Below are positions 34,287-45,768 of a stretch of DNA of 64,000 nt, piece after piece. The position numbers and the translations under genes are program-made. This DNA is from Paracoccus sulfuroxidans (GTDB lineage: Bacteria; Pseudomonadota; Alphaproteobacteria; Rhodobacterales; Rhodobacteraceae). The stretch is from positions 5,001 to 69,000 of the forward strand of contig NZ_VLKU01000006.1 of the NCBI RefSeq assembly GCF_007830335.1, written 5' to 3'. Positions within the stretch are counted from its first letter, which is position 1. Each line of letters begins with the position of its first letter. The notes beneath the pieces were generated by a model, which saw nothing but the letters and a program-made list of their open reading frames with translations, was not told the origin of the DNA and searched no databases.

Positions 34287-35483
34287 ATGACCACTGATTT
34301 CAACGCGACCCGCGCGATGTTCGACCTGCCCGAGGGCGTGGTCTATCTGGACGGCAACTCTCTGGGGCCGTTGCCGCGCGGGGTCGAGGCGCGGCTGGCC
34401 TCGGCCGTGCGCGAGGAATGGGGGCGCGAACTCATCAAGGCCTGGAACACCGCAGGCTGGATGGAGATGCCGCGCCGCATCGGTGACCGCATCGCCCGAC
34501 TGATCGGGGCCGAGGCGGGCCATGTCGTCATGGGCGACACGCTGTCGATCAAGGTGTTTCAGGCGCTGGCGGCATCGCTGAAGATGAATCCGGAACGGCG
34601 GGTGATCCTGTCGGACACCGGGAATTTCCCGTCCGATCTTTATATCGCGCAGGGGCTTAGCGAATTGCTGGGGCAGGGCTATATCCTGCGCACCGTCGCG
34701 CCCGAGGACGTGATGGCGGCGATTGACCCCACCATCGCCGTCACCCTGATTACCGAGGTCGACTACCGCACCGGTCGCCGCCACGACATGAAGGCGCTGA
34801 CCGCACGCGCGCATGAGGTGGGGGCGCTGGCGATCTGGGATCTGGCGCATTCGGCGGGCGCCGTGCCCTTGCAGGTGGCGGCGGATGGCGCGGATTTCGC
34901 CGTGGGCTGCACCTATAAATACCTGAACTCGGGCCCCGGCGGTCCGGCCTTCATCTATGTCGCGCCGCGCCATGCCGATCTGGCGCGCCCGGCGCTGGCG
35001 GGCTGGATGGGGCATGAGGCGCCCTTTGCCTTCGATCAGGACTATCGCCCCGGTCACGGGATCGAGCGGATGCGCGTCGGCACCCCGCCGATCCTGCAAC
35101 TGGCCGCGCTGGATGCCGCGCTGGATGTCTGGGACGGCGTCGACATGCAGGATCTGCGCGCGCGCTCATTGCAGCTGGCCGACCAGTTCATCGCGGGGGT
35201 CGAGGCCGCTTGCCCGGATCTGGTGCTGGCCACGCCCCGCGATCCGGCGCAGCGCGGCTCTCAGGTCAGTTTCGCCCACCCCGAGGGTTATGCCATCATG
35301 CAGGCGCTGATCGCCCATGGCGTGATCGGCGATTTCCGTGCGCCGGACATCCTGCGCTTCGGCTTTACGCCGCTGTATCTTGGGACCGAGGATGTGGCGA
35401 AGGCCGTCGAGATTCTGGCGCGCATCATGGCCGAAAAGCTGTGGGACCGGGATGAATACAGGACCCGTGCCCGCGTGACCTGA
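34287..35483 (+). CDS. kynU: kynureninase
   Basis: 398 residues. A PLP-dependent fold-type I enzyme splitting kynurenine to anthranilate and alanine. Landmarks are GVVYLDGNSLGPLPRGVEARL, the substrate/PLP region VVMGDTLSIKVFQALAAS, WDLAHSAGAVPL, and the Schiff-base Lys in CTYKYLNSGPGG. ATG 34287 is preferred among several in-frame starts because AAGG lies 6 bases upstream. No tryptophan 2,3-dioxygenase or formamidase gene is next to it. Confidence 0.92.
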   Translation: MTTDFNATRAMFDLPEGVVYLDGNSLGPLPRGVEARLASAVREEWGRELIKAWNTAGWMEMPRRIGDRIARLIGAEAGHVVMGDTLSIKVFQALAASLKMNPERRVILSDTGNFPSDLYIAQGLSELLGQGYILRTVAPEDVMAAIDPTIAVTLITEVDYRTGRRHDMKALTARAHEVGALAIWDLAHSAGAVPLQVAADGADFAVGCTYKYLNSGPGGPAFIYVAPRHADLARPALAGWMGHEAPFAFDQDYRPGHGIERMRVGTPPILQLAALDAALDVWDGVDMQDLRARSLQLADQFIAGVEAACPDLVLATPRDPAQRGSQVSFAHPEGYAIMQALIAHGVIGDFRAPDILRFGFTPLYLGTEDVAKAVEILARIMAEKLWDRDEYRTRARVT

Positions 35484-35565
35484 GGAAGACGCCCACCGGC
35501 CCGAAGAAAGCGTGGAAATCGCACAGGTTGAGGCCTAGTGCGATTTCCTGATGGCGCTTTAGCCC

Positions 35566-37113
35566 TTACTTCCCGGCCAACCGGGTCGCGAGGCTTTGCT
35601 TCGTCCAGTCGTCCAGCGCCTGATCCGAGGCAGCGTTGCGCACGGCCAGCCACGCCGGATCATTGCCAAAGCGCTGGTCGATCCGCTTCAGCAGCGATTG
35701 CGACGGGCCGTCGCCCGCGGCTGCCGCCAATGAGCCCAGCCGCCATGCCAGCGCGTAGCTGCGCGGCGCGCCCTGACCGTCCTCATAGGCGCGGGCCTGA
35801 TCGCGCAGGCTGATCACTGAGGCGAAGGCGGTGTCCGGCAGATCGGCATCCGCCGCCAGCTGCGCCTTGAACAGATCCGCCGTCGCGAGGCGAGCTTCGG
35901 CGCGGTCAAGTGCGGCGGCAGCGCCGATGGCCTTGGCCTCGGCCGCACGCAAGGCGTGCTGATAGGAGGCGGCGGCATCGCTGTCGGCGGTCAGATCGGC
36001 CAGCGCCAGCGCGACCTCTCCGTCCTCTTGCAGCGGCGTCAGCAACTCGATGGCGCGGCCAATGTTCTGCGGCACGCCCTGACCGGTGGCGAAGGCCAGG
36101 CCCATCGCGCGCGGGTCGGTCTGGTCCGACGGGTCGGCGATCAGCGGCAGCGGCGGGGTGGGCGCCGCGTTCGAGATGACCGGCTGAAGTGCAGCAACCG
36201 CATCCTGCGGCGTCTTCCAGGTGGTCGTGCTGATCTCGACAGGCTTCGCGGGCCGGATTTCGGCGGTGACGCGGCCGGGGGTCGCGACGAAATTGTTCAG
36301 CGCTGTGGCCAGCTGACTGGTGAAGGCGGGGTCGATCACGGCGGGATCGGCCTGCAGGGCCTCATTGATCGCGGCGGGGGTGATCATGTCGGGCGGGATC
36401 ATCGGCTGCATGCGCTCCCAGATGCCCAGATTCTCGACCGAGACATGGGCCGCGCGCAGCGTGCCATGCACGCCGAAGCTGGGCTCGCGGGCCGAGCTGT
36501 CATAGGTGTAATTCGGGTCCGAGTAATCCGGCGTATAGTTCAGCTTCTGGAAGAAATCGGGCGAGAACAGGCTGAAATAGTCGAAGTCAGCGGTCCCTTC
36601 GATCCGCGCGATCGAGGGGCTGACAATCTCGAACGCCAGCGAGGCCGCGCCGCTGCCGACGGTCTGCGTCGATTCAATCGTCAGATCCGAGATCTGGATA
36701 AGGTCGCCGCCCGCCACCATGCCGATGACCGGGGCCTGACGGCCGAAGCAATTCGTCGAAACCACGATGTCCGAGGCGTCAAGGCGCGAGCGCGTATCCT
36801 CGGCCAGCCAGAACGAGATGCCGTTCATGGTGATCTGGCCCAGCGTGACCGTGCATTTCCCGTCCGGCCCGATGCCCGAAACCGACAGGTCGCGCATGGT
36901 CAGCGCGCCGCGCTTGGCGTCAATCTCAAGCGCGCCGTATTTCACATCGGCCACCACACGGGCATAGGTCACCAACAGGCGAATTACGCCGCCAACGACA
37001 TTGGCGGGGGCAAACATGCTGGTCGATTCAGGCTGGGTCTGGGCAGAGACGGGGGTGGCCAAAGCCAAACCCAATGCAGTGCTTGCAACCAGACCGCGGG
37101 TAAACAGGGACAT
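35566..37113 (-). CDS. exported protein with Sel1-like C-terminal region, function unknown
   Basis: 515 residues from ATG 37113 (GGAGAG 7 bases upstream). A clear Sec signal peptide (MSLFTRGLVASTALGLALATPVSAQ) leads to a beta-rich middle domain that I do not recognise. A C-terminal half follows with a Sel1/TPR-like segment (MGLAFATGQGVPQNIGRAIELLTPLQEDG, and again around GQGAPRSYALAWRLGSLAAA). It is probably periplasmic. It is flanked by convergent kynU and divergent PIG-L genes, neither of which explains it. Confidence 0.75.
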   Translation of the reverse strand: MSLFTRGLVASTALGLALATPVSAQTQPESTSMFAPANVVGGVIRLLVTYARVVADVKYGALEIDAKRGALTMRDLSVSGIGPDGKCTVTLGQITMNGISFWLAEDTRSRLDASDIVVSTNCFGRQAPVIGMVAGGDLIQISDLTIESTQTVGSGAASLAFEIVSPSIARIEGTADFDYFSLFSPDFFQKLNYTPDYSDPNYTYDSSAREPSFGVHGTLRAAHVSVENLGIWERMQPMIPPDMITPAAINEALQADPAVIDPAFTSQLATALNNFVATPGRVTAEIRPAKPVEISTTTWKTPQDAVAALQPVISNAAPTPPLPLIADPSDQTDPRAMGLAFATGQGVPQNIGRAIELLTPLQEDGEVALALADLTADSDAAASYQHALRAAEAKAIGAAAALDRAEARLATADLFKAQLAADADLPDTAFASVISLRDQARAYEDGQGAPRSYALAWRLGSLAAAAGDGPSQSLLKRIDQRFGNDPAWLAVRNAASDQALDDWTKQSLATRLAGK

Positions 37114-37422
37114 CAACGCTCTCCAACGAAACATGGCAGCAAGGGTGCACAGACCGCCGGGAATTGCCACCGCCAATTTGCCCGAATTGTTCAGGTCAGG
37201 CACAACCCAAAGGCGCAACCGGGAATCAGCGCGGCGCCCGCCGATGGCGGTGCGACAACCGGCGGGCGTGTTGAATTTGCTACCCTTGGCCTGTTTGGGC
37301 TGGAAACTCGCCAAAATATGCGGCTTTGAACGCCCGGATCGGCTTTGCTATCACCTCGGTGTCATGCGGCAATGTTGTTCAGGTGGCGAAGGCGTCACTG
37401 ATTTTTACGAAGGTTTTAGGTT
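37114..37422. other. divergent intergenic region
   Basis: 309 bases between the divergent Sel1-type and PIG-L genes. Promoters for both must lie here. The last 40 bases before the PIG-L start are AT-richer (actgatttttacgaagg). No RNA gene, repeat or convincing -35/-10 pair was found by eye. Confidence 0.4.
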
Positions 37423-39255
37423 ATGGGCGTACGCAATCCGGGACTCGATCAAGCTCAGATGGCGATCGTGTCCCATCAGGACGACGATATTCTTTTCATG
37501 AGCCGGGATCTGCAGGCTCAGATCAATTCGGGCAATCCGATGACCACGGTCTTCATGACGGCGGGCGACGCGGGGCTGGACCCGAACTATTGGCAAGAGC
37601 GGGAAAACGGGGCCAAGGCCGCCTATGCCGCGATGGCGGGCTGCGACGCCTGGGTCGATGAGACCATCCAGATCATCGTCGACGGCGAGATTTTCGAGGT
37701 CGCGACCTCATTTCTGGCCGACCGGCCCGAGATCCGCCTGTATTTTCTGCGCCTGCCCGACGGCCCCGGTGGCAATGGCACGGAAACGCAGGGCTATCAG
37801 AGCCTTGAGAAGCTGTGGATGGGTGAGATCGAGCATGTGACCTCGGTCGATGGCACCACGGAATACAGTCGGCAGGATCTGCTTGACGTGCTGAACGTGC
37901 TGATGGACACGCATCAGCCGGGCGGTCTGATGGTGCAGGACCCCTACAGCCGTTTTTCGGCGGGCGATCACTCGGATCACCAATATGCCGCGCGGTTTTC
38001 GATGCTGGCGCAGCAATATTACGACGCCCCGCATACGGTCACGTCCTATATCGGCTATGCGATCCGCAACCTGCCCGAGACGGTGTTCGGCGCGGATTAC
38101 GAACGCTCGCTGTCGATCTTCCGCGAATATGCCGTGCATGATTACCGCACTATCCGCGGCTATGACATCTATGACACGCCGCTGGTCCGGCGCAGCTATG
38201 AGGGCTATCTGGCGCGGCAGCATGTGGTCGACGACTATGGCACCTATTGGCTGAACGAATTCGGCGTGCTGTCCGGCAACTGGAGCCGCACCAATACCGA
38301 GCGTCTGCTGGCCGATGTCAGCGGTGATGGCGTGGCCGATCTGGTGGGGTTTGGGACCACCGGCGTCCGGGTTTCGGGCGCGACGATGATCGGCTTCAAC
38401 GAAAGCCGGGAATGGAGCGCCGATTTCACCCAGCGGGCCGGGTGGCGCGTCACCCGGCATGAACGAGAGCTGGGCGATGTGAACGGCGATGGTCGCGCCG
38501 ATGTCGTGGCCTTTGGCGAACATGGGGCCTATGTCGCGCTGTCGAACGGCGCGGGCTTTGATGCGGGCCAGCTTTGGCTGAATGATTTCGGCTATGTCGC
38601 GGGCTGGCGCGTGGGTCGCAACGAACGGCTGGTGGCCGATGTGAACGGCGACGGGCTGGACGATATCGTGGGCTTTGCTGCGCAGGGCGTCCGCGTGGGC
38701 CTGTCGACCGGCACCGCCTTTGGGCGCGGGACGCTCTGGACCGACGAATTCATGTTCCGCGCCGCCAATATCGACCCCACCCGGCACGAGCGTGAGGCGG
38801 CAGATGTCAACGGCGATGGCCGCGCCGACCTGATCCTGTTCGGAGAGCAGGGCGCCTATGTCGCGCTGTCGAATGGCACGGGCTTTGACGCGGCCGAGCT
38901 GTGGATCAACAATTTCGGCGCGCAGCCCGGCTATGGCGGCTGGAAGGTCGGCACGAATGAGCGGCACGTTGCGGATGTGAACGGCGACGGCATGGCCGAT
39001 ATCGTCGGTTTCGGCGCGGGCGGGGTCTGGGTGGCGCTGTCGAACGGCCATTCCTTCGAGCCCGGGACGCGCTGGCAGGTGGGCGCCTTTGCCCGGGCCG
39101 AAAACTGGGACCCTGCGCGCCATCTGCGGCAGGTTGCGGATGTGAATGGCGACGGCATGGCCGATATTGTCTGGGTCGACGACTATGGCGCCCGGGTCTC
39201 GATCTCGACCGGGAATTCCTTCGTGCTGCAGACCTACGACGATTTCGTCTTCTGA
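37423..39255 (+). CDS. PIG-L deacetylase fused to six VCBS/FG-GAP-like repeats
   Basis: 610 residues. Positions about 1-270 form a PIG-L/LmbE deacetylase with the metal motif HQDDD (HPDDE in classic members) and a second ligand set GDHSDH. Residues about 285-610 are six repeats of 54-57 residues, most with DVNGDG calcium-type loops followed by 'ADIVGFG..GV.VALS.G'. Such repeats build beta-propellers on secreted or surface proteins. No signal peptide is visible (MGVRNPGLDQAQM), so export by a C-terminal or other signal, or cytoplasmic action, remains open. PIG-L enzymes remove N-acetyl groups from sugars. Confidence 0.85.
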   Translation: MGVRNPGLDQAQMAIVSHQDDDILFMSRDLQAQINSGNPMTTVFMTAGDAGLDPNYWQERENGAKAAYAAMAGCDAWVDETIQIIVDGEIFEVATSFLADRPEIRLYFLRLPDGPGGNGTETQGYQSLEKLWMGEIEHVTSVDGTTEYSRQDLLDVLNVLMDTHQPGGLMVQDPYSRFSAGDHSDHQYAARFSMLAQQYYDAPHTVTSYIGYAIRNLPETVFGADYERSLSIFREYAVHDYRTIRGYDIYDTPLVRRSYEGYLARQHVVDDYGTYWLNEFGVLSGNWSRTNTERLLADVSGDGVADLVGFGTTGVRVSGATMIGFNESREWSADFTQRAGWRVTRHERELGDVNGDGRADVVAFGEHGAYVALSNGAGFDAGQLWLNDFGYVAGWRVGRNERLVADVNGDGLDDIVGFAAQGVRVGLSTGTAFGRGTLWTDEFMFRAANIDPTRHEREAADVNGDGRADLILFGEQGAYVALSNGTGFDAAELWINNFGAQPGYGGWKVGTNERHVADVNGDGMADIVGFGAGGVWVALSNGHSFEPGTRWQVGAFARAENWDPARHLRQVADVNGDGMADIVWVDDYGARVSISTGNSFVLQTYDDFVF

Positions 39256-39303
39256 GACGGAAAAGGGTCCGCCCGACGCTTTGTCAGGCGGCCCCGGTTC
39301 AGA

Positions 39304-40242
39304 TCAACGCTCGGGCGCGGGGATGAATTCGTGATCATCGCCCGGCGGCAGATGGAACATGCCGTTGCGGAAATCCTCGTTCCGCCAGGCTTCCTTGGCC
39401 TCCTCGATCTTTTCCATCGAGGAGGAGACGAAGTTCCACCACACATAGCGCGGACCGTTCAGCGTCTCGCCGCCAAGGGCCATCAGCCGCGCGCCCTGTT
39501 CGCCCGCGCGGATGGCGATGCGGTCGCCGGGGCGGAAGACCATCATCCGGCCCTTCTCGAACACTTGCCCGGCCACGACGATGCTGCCTTCGGTCACATA
39601 GATGCCGCGATCCTCGTGATTGTCGGGCAGCGGCAGCACGGTGTTCGGCTGCATGACGACATCGGCATAGAAGATCTCGCTATGCATGGTGACGGGGGCC
39701 TTTTCGCCCCAGGCGTCGCCCAGGATCAGCCGCGCCGAGACGCCGTTGTCGTTCAGGAAGGGCAGGGCGCTTTGCTTGTGATGCTCGAACGAGGGGGCCA
39801 GATCCTCCTTGTCCTCGGGCAGCGCCACCCAGGTCTGGATGCCGAACAGCGAATGCTGTTTGACCCGCGTTTCGGGGCTGGTGCGCTCCGAATGGGTCAC
39901 GCCCTTGCCGGCCAGCATCCAGTTCACCTCACCGGGATAGATCATCTGGCTGGTGCCAAGGCTGTCGCGGTGCTGGAATTCGCCTTCATAGAGGTAGGTC
40001 ACCGTGCCCAGCCCGATATGCGGGTGCGGGCGCACGTCGATGCCGCCTTCGGTCAGGAATTCGGCAGGGCCCATCTGGTCGAAGAAGATGAACGGCCCGA
40101 CCATCTGCCGCTTCGGAGAGGGCAGCGCACGCCGCACGTCGAACCCGCCAAGGTCGCGGCTGCGGGGAATGATCAGCGTCTCGATGCTGTCCATCGAGGT
40201 CGTGTCGGGGCAATCGGGGGCGAGGGTCGGGTTCCAGCTCAT
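39304..40242 (-). CDS. pirin family protein
   Basis: 312 residues, two cupin domains. The N-terminal metal site is in DVRPHPHIGLGTVTYLYEGEFQHRDS, and the segment WMLAGKGVTHSER is typical. Several bacterial pirins have quercetin 2,3-dioxygenase activity. ATG 40242 has AAGGA upstream. It is the last of three minus-strand genes with an esterase and a ring-cleaving dioxygenase, a set like the quinone-response genes of other bacteria. Confidence 0.92.
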   Translation of the reverse strand: MSWNPTLAPDCPDTTSMDSIETLIIPRSRDLGGFDVRRALPSPKRQMVGPFIFFDQMGPAEFLTEGGIDVRPHPHIGLGTVTYLYEGEFQHRDSLGTSQMIYPGEVNWMLAGKGVTHSERTSPETRVKQHSLFGIQTWVALPEDKEDLAPSFEHHKQSALPFLNDNGVSARLILGDAWGEKAPVTMHSEIFYADVVMQPNTVLPLPDNHEDRGIYVTEGSIVVAGQVFEKGRMMVFRPGDRIAIRAGEQGARLMALGGETLNGPRYVWWNFVSSSMEKIEEAKEAWRNEDFRNGMFHLPPGDDHEFIPAPER

Positions 40243-40313
40243 CTTGCGTCCTTTCCTTGACTTGGGGATCGGCGGGGCGGCTGTGGATCAGCCCCGCCGG
40301 TCGAGAGTGTCGT

Positions 40314-40925
40314 TCAGCCTTGGCCCTGGCCGAAGAATCTGGCGATGGCCTGAACCTCGGGCTGGTCGATGCCGTGGCCGCCCTCGCTCCAGTATTCGGT
40401 CAGATCTGCGCCTTGCGCGGCCAGATAGCTGTTCAGCTGCCGCGTCAACTCGGGCGGGCAAATCGGATCGCGCTTGCCTGCGGTCACCAGAATGCGTCGT
40501 CCGGCCAGACCCGGCTGCGGTTGCGGCTGCCACGGGATCAGCGGGTGCAGAAGTGCGGCCTCATCAACCACCTCGGGATGGGTCAGCATCACCGAGGCCA
40601 GGATGTTGGCGCCGTTCGAGAACCCCATCGCAATCACGCGGCTTGCCCCTGTCCTTTGCTTCTGCTCGGCAATGAAACGCGCCATCGCCCCGGTTCGTTC
40701 AGCAAGATCCTTCATATCATACACGCCCTCGCCGGTCCGGCGAAAGAAACGTGCCGCGCCATGCTCTGACACGTCCCCGCGCGCAGAGATCACATGCGCG
40801 CCCGGAACCAGCTGCGAGGCAAAGCCGTGAAACTGGTTTTCGTCGCCGCCGGTGCCGTGGAAGGTCAGGAACAGCGGTGCGCCTACTGCGGCGCCTTCGG
40901 TCTCGATATAGTGATAGCTGGCCAT
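40314..40925 (-). CDS. alpha/beta hydrolase, carboxylesterase/phospholipase type
   Basis: 203 residues. Landmarks are FHGTGGDENQFHGFA (oxyanion region), the nucleophile elbow GFSNGA, and SEGGHGID carrying the His of the triad. It is of the YtpF/MhqD-like carboxylesterase group. It starts 3 bases after the stop of the ring-cleaving dioxygenase gene, so the two are surely cotranscribed. Confidence 0.87.
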   Translation of the reverse strand: MASYHYIETEGAAVGAPLFLTFHGTGGDENQFHGFASQLVPGAHVISARGDVSEHGAARFFRRTGEGVYDMKDLAERTGAMARFIAEQKQRTGASRVIAMGFSNGANILASVMLTHPEVVDEAALLHPLIPWQPQPQPGLAGRRILVTAGKRDPICPPELTRQLNSYLAAQGADLTEYWSEGGHGIDQPEVQAIARFFGQGQG

Positions 40926-40928
40926 GAC

Positions 40929-41861
40929 TTAACCTTCGATCGGTTGCAGGTTCTGTTCAAGTTTCGCACGAAGATGTTCGTGCTGGCGGGGCAGTTTCAG
41001 CGCCTCGCCCAGATGCGCGGTATCCTCGTCCCGGTCGAAACCCGGTTCATTCGTGGCGATTTCGAACAGCACACCACCCGGCGTGCGGAAATAGATCGCC
41101 CAGAAATAGTCGCGGTCGATGACCGGGGTCACCTGATAGCCGGTGTCCATCAGCGCCTTGCGCACCTCAAGCTGCGCGGCCCGGTCGGGCACGGCGAACG
41201 CCAGATGGTGGACCGAGCCCGCACCTTGCCGGGCCGCTGTCGCGCCGGGCAGCGTCTCGATATCGACGATATCAGCGCCGTTGCCGCCTTCGCGGATCAG
41301 CCGGGTCATGTCGCCCTGATGGTCAAGGACCTGATAGCCCATGTATTTCAGCAGTTCCGAGGTCGCGCCTTCATCCCGCAGCCGCAGCTGGGCCGAATGG
41401 AAGCCGCGAATGGCGGCCTCGGCCGGGACATCGGTGCCTTCCCAAGGGGCGCGGGCGTCATCCTCGACCTCGATCAGCGCGAAGTCGTCGCCGTCGGGGC
41501 CCTGAAAGCTCAGGCGTTCCTGCCCGAATGAACTGCTGCGGGCCAGCCCCGCCGTGCCCATCGCGGCCAGACGGTCCTGCCAATAGGGCAGCGCGCCCTT
41601 CGGCACGGCAAAGCCGGTCAGTCCGACCTCACCCGCGCCACGCTTGCCGCGCGCCGCATGGGGGAAGGGGAAATAGGTCATGACCGTGCCGGGCGTCCCC
41701 TGCTTGTCACCGTAATAGAGGTGATAGACGTCGGGGGCGTCGAAGTTCACGGTCTTCTTCACCCGCCGCAGGCCCAGCTCATTGGTGAAGAAATTGTTGT
41801 TCGTCCGCGCGTCACTGGCCAGCGACGTCACGTGGTGCAGGCCCTGAATCTGATTGATCAT
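40929..41861 (-). CDS. VOC-family ring-cleaving dioxygenase, MhqO-like
   Basis: 310 residues with two vicinal-oxygen-chelate modules. The first begins GLHHVTSLASDARTNNNFF and the second GFHSAQLRLRDEGAT. Metal ligands are in HHVT, SVHHLAFAVPD and VLFEIATNEPGF. ATG 41861 has AGGAGC upstream. In Bacillus, MhqO and MhqD act together on hydroquinones, and the dioxygenase-esterase-pirin order here suggests the same kind of job. Confidence 0.87.
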   Translation of the reverse strand: MINQIQGLHHVTSLASDARTNNNFFTNELGLRRVKKTVNFDAPDVYHLYYGDKQGTPGTVMTYFPFPHAARGKRGAGEVGLTGFAVPKGALPYWQDRLAAMGTAGLARSSSFGQERLSFQGPDGDDFALIEVEDDARAPWEGTDVPAEAAIRGFHSAQLRLRDEGATSELLKYMGYQVLDHQGDMTRLIREGGNGADIVDIETLPGATAARQGAGSVHHLAFAVPDRAAQLEVRKALMDTGYQVTPVIDRDYFWAIYFRTPGGVLFEIATNEPGFDRDEDTAHLGEALKLPRQHEHLRAKLEQNLQPIEG

Positions 41862-42044
41862 GATTGGCTCCTGTTGTTTTGGCATCATGGCGATGTCCTT
41901 GCTGGCAATGTGGGCGCAGGCGTGCCGGCAAGCCAGTCGCGGATTGCGAAAGATGGTGTTGCGATATTTGGAACGGCTCGGGTCGCTGGTATTTCGCCCG
42001 GAAACCGGCAGAGTGGTGCCGATTTCCCTTCCATGAGGCATGAC

Positions 42045-43289
42045 ATGGGGCTTCCTTTGCACGCGCGCGTCGATCTGGGGCGCTTCTGGACCACGATCGA
42101 GCGTTCCGCCCAGATCGGGCAGGGCCGACCGGGCGGTCTGGCGCGCCTGACCCTGACCGATGACGACCGCGAGATGCGCGACCAGTTCCGCGACTGGTGC
42201 CATGAGGCGGGGCTCGAGGTCACCGTCGACCGCATGGGCAATATCTTTGGCCGCCGCACGGGGCGCGAGGATGACCTGCCGCCCATTCTGATCGGCAGCC
42301 ATCTGGACACGCAGGTCAACGGTGGCCGCTTCGACGGCATCGCGGGCGTTCTGGCGGGGCTGGAGCTGGTGCGCAGCCTCAACGATCTGGGCCATGTGAC
42401 GCGCCGCCCCATCGTGATCGTCGACTGGACGAATGAAGAGGGGGCGCGCTTCTCTCCGCCCATGGTCGCCTCGGGCTGCTTCGTCGGTCGCTATGAAGAA
42501 GCCTGGTGCCACGACCTGACCGCCGATGATGGCGCGCGCTTCGGCGACGAATTGCAGCGCATCGGCTATCTGGGCGATGCGCCCAGCAAGGGCGGCCCGG
42601 TTGACGCGTATTTTGAGTTGCACATCGAACAGGGCCCCATTCTGGATGCCGAGGGGCGGCAGATGGGCGTCGTCACTGGCGGCTATCCCAGCCACGGCAT
42701 GCGCGTCCGCTTCGAGGGTGAGACCGCCCATACCGGCCCCACGCCCATGGACCTGCGCCACAATGCGCTGATCGCGGGCGCGCGCTTTCTTACGGCGGTC
42801 GATGACATCGGCTGGGATTTCGCGGTGCATGACGGCAAGGCCACGGGCTCTCGCCTGACGGCATGGCCGAACAAGGCGGGGATCCTGTCCGAGACCGCCG
42901 AATGCGTGGCCGATGTGCGCCATCCCGACCTGATCACCGCCCGCGTCATGGCCGAGAAGATGCGCCGCGCCGCGCAAGAGGCCGCCGCGCGGGCAGGCTG
43001 CACAGCGGTGGTCGAGGATGAATGGTTCTGGGGCGGCGACATCTTCGATCCGGCGCTGATCGCGCTCGTGCGGGATGAGGCGGTGCGGCAGGGCTGGAAC
43101 TGGCGCGACATCAAGTCTCAGGCGGGCCATGACGCCTATCACATGGCACTGCATTGCCCGACGGTGATGATCTTCACCCCCTGCAAGGGCGGGATCACTC
43201 ATAACAACCGCGAATCCTGCGAGCCCGAGGATTTGGAGGCCGGGCTGAACGTCCTGTTGCACGCGGTCGTCCAGCACGCCGACCGCTAG
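42045..43289 (+). CDS. Zn-dependent hydrolase, N-carbamoyl-L-amino acid hydrolase/allantoate type
   Basis: 414 residues of the M20F/hydantoinase-carbamoylase group. Landmarks are GSHLDTQVNGGRFDGIAGV, VVDWTNEEGARF, FELHIEQGP, GETAHTGPTPMDLRHNAL, and SQAGHDAYHMA. It hydrolyses a C-N bond in N-carbamoyl amino acids, ureidoglycine or beta-ureidopropionate in known relatives. ATG 42045 was chosen for GAGG 5-6 bases upstream. It is divergent from the dioxygenase set; no other pyrimidine- or purine-breakdown gene adjoins it. Confidence 0.9.
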   Translation: MGLPLHARVDLGRFWTTIERSAQIGQGRPGGLARLTLTDDDREMRDQFRDWCHEAGLEVTVDRMGNIFGRRTGREDDLPPILIGSHLDTQVNGGRFDGIAGVLAGLELVRSLNDLGHVTRRPIVIVDWTNEEGARFSPPMVASGCFVGRYEEAWCHDLTADDGARFGDELQRIGYLGDAPSKGGPVDAYFELHIEQGPILDAEGRQMGVVTGGYPSHGMRVRFEGETAHTGPTPMDLRHNALIAGARFLTAVDDIGWDFAVHDGKATGSRLTAWPNKAGILSETAECVADVRHPDLITARVMAEKMRRAAQEAAARAGCTAVVEDEWFWGGDIFDPALIALVRDEAVRQGWNWRDIKSQAGHDAYHMALHCPTVMIFTPCKGGITHNNRESCEPEDLEAGLNVLLHAVVQHADR

Positions 43290-43300
43290 GCGGACATGAA

Positions 43301-43325
43301 AACGGGCGCCGCAAGGGCGCCCGTT
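43301..43325. terminator. bidirectional terminator between hydrolase and katG
   Basis: A perfect 10-bp stem aacgggcgcc / ggcgcccgtt with a 5-base loop between convergent genes, followed on the plus strand by cgatttt. It serves the hydrolase gene and katG. Confidence 0.8.
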
Positions 43326-43343
43326 CGATTTTGGCCGGTCCGC

Positions 43344-45563
<2,220 letters not shown>

Positions 45564-45679
45564 TCACATGTCGCCGCCACCGGGGGGGAATCGTCCTGAA
45601 ACCGCCCGGCTGGAATTCATTTGACGACAGGCTATCAGCCCAATTCGATTGCGATAAGTTAATTGTTGTGATGCCAATG

Positions 45680-45694
45680 ATAGCTGCAAGTTAT
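45680..45694. promoter_or_regulatory. candidate OxyR half-site upstream of katG
   Basis: atagctgcaagttat matches the OxyR pattern ATAGnTnnnAnCTAT at 9 of the 10 fixed positions. A properly spaced second half was not found, so this is only suggestive of peroxide control of katG or the divergent gene. Confidence 0.35.
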
Positions 45695-45768
45695 CGACGC
45701 GGCAGGCTTGCGCGCAGGCGGCGATCCTGCTTGGCTGGGGCGGTCCAGCACAGCCGAAAGCCATAGCC

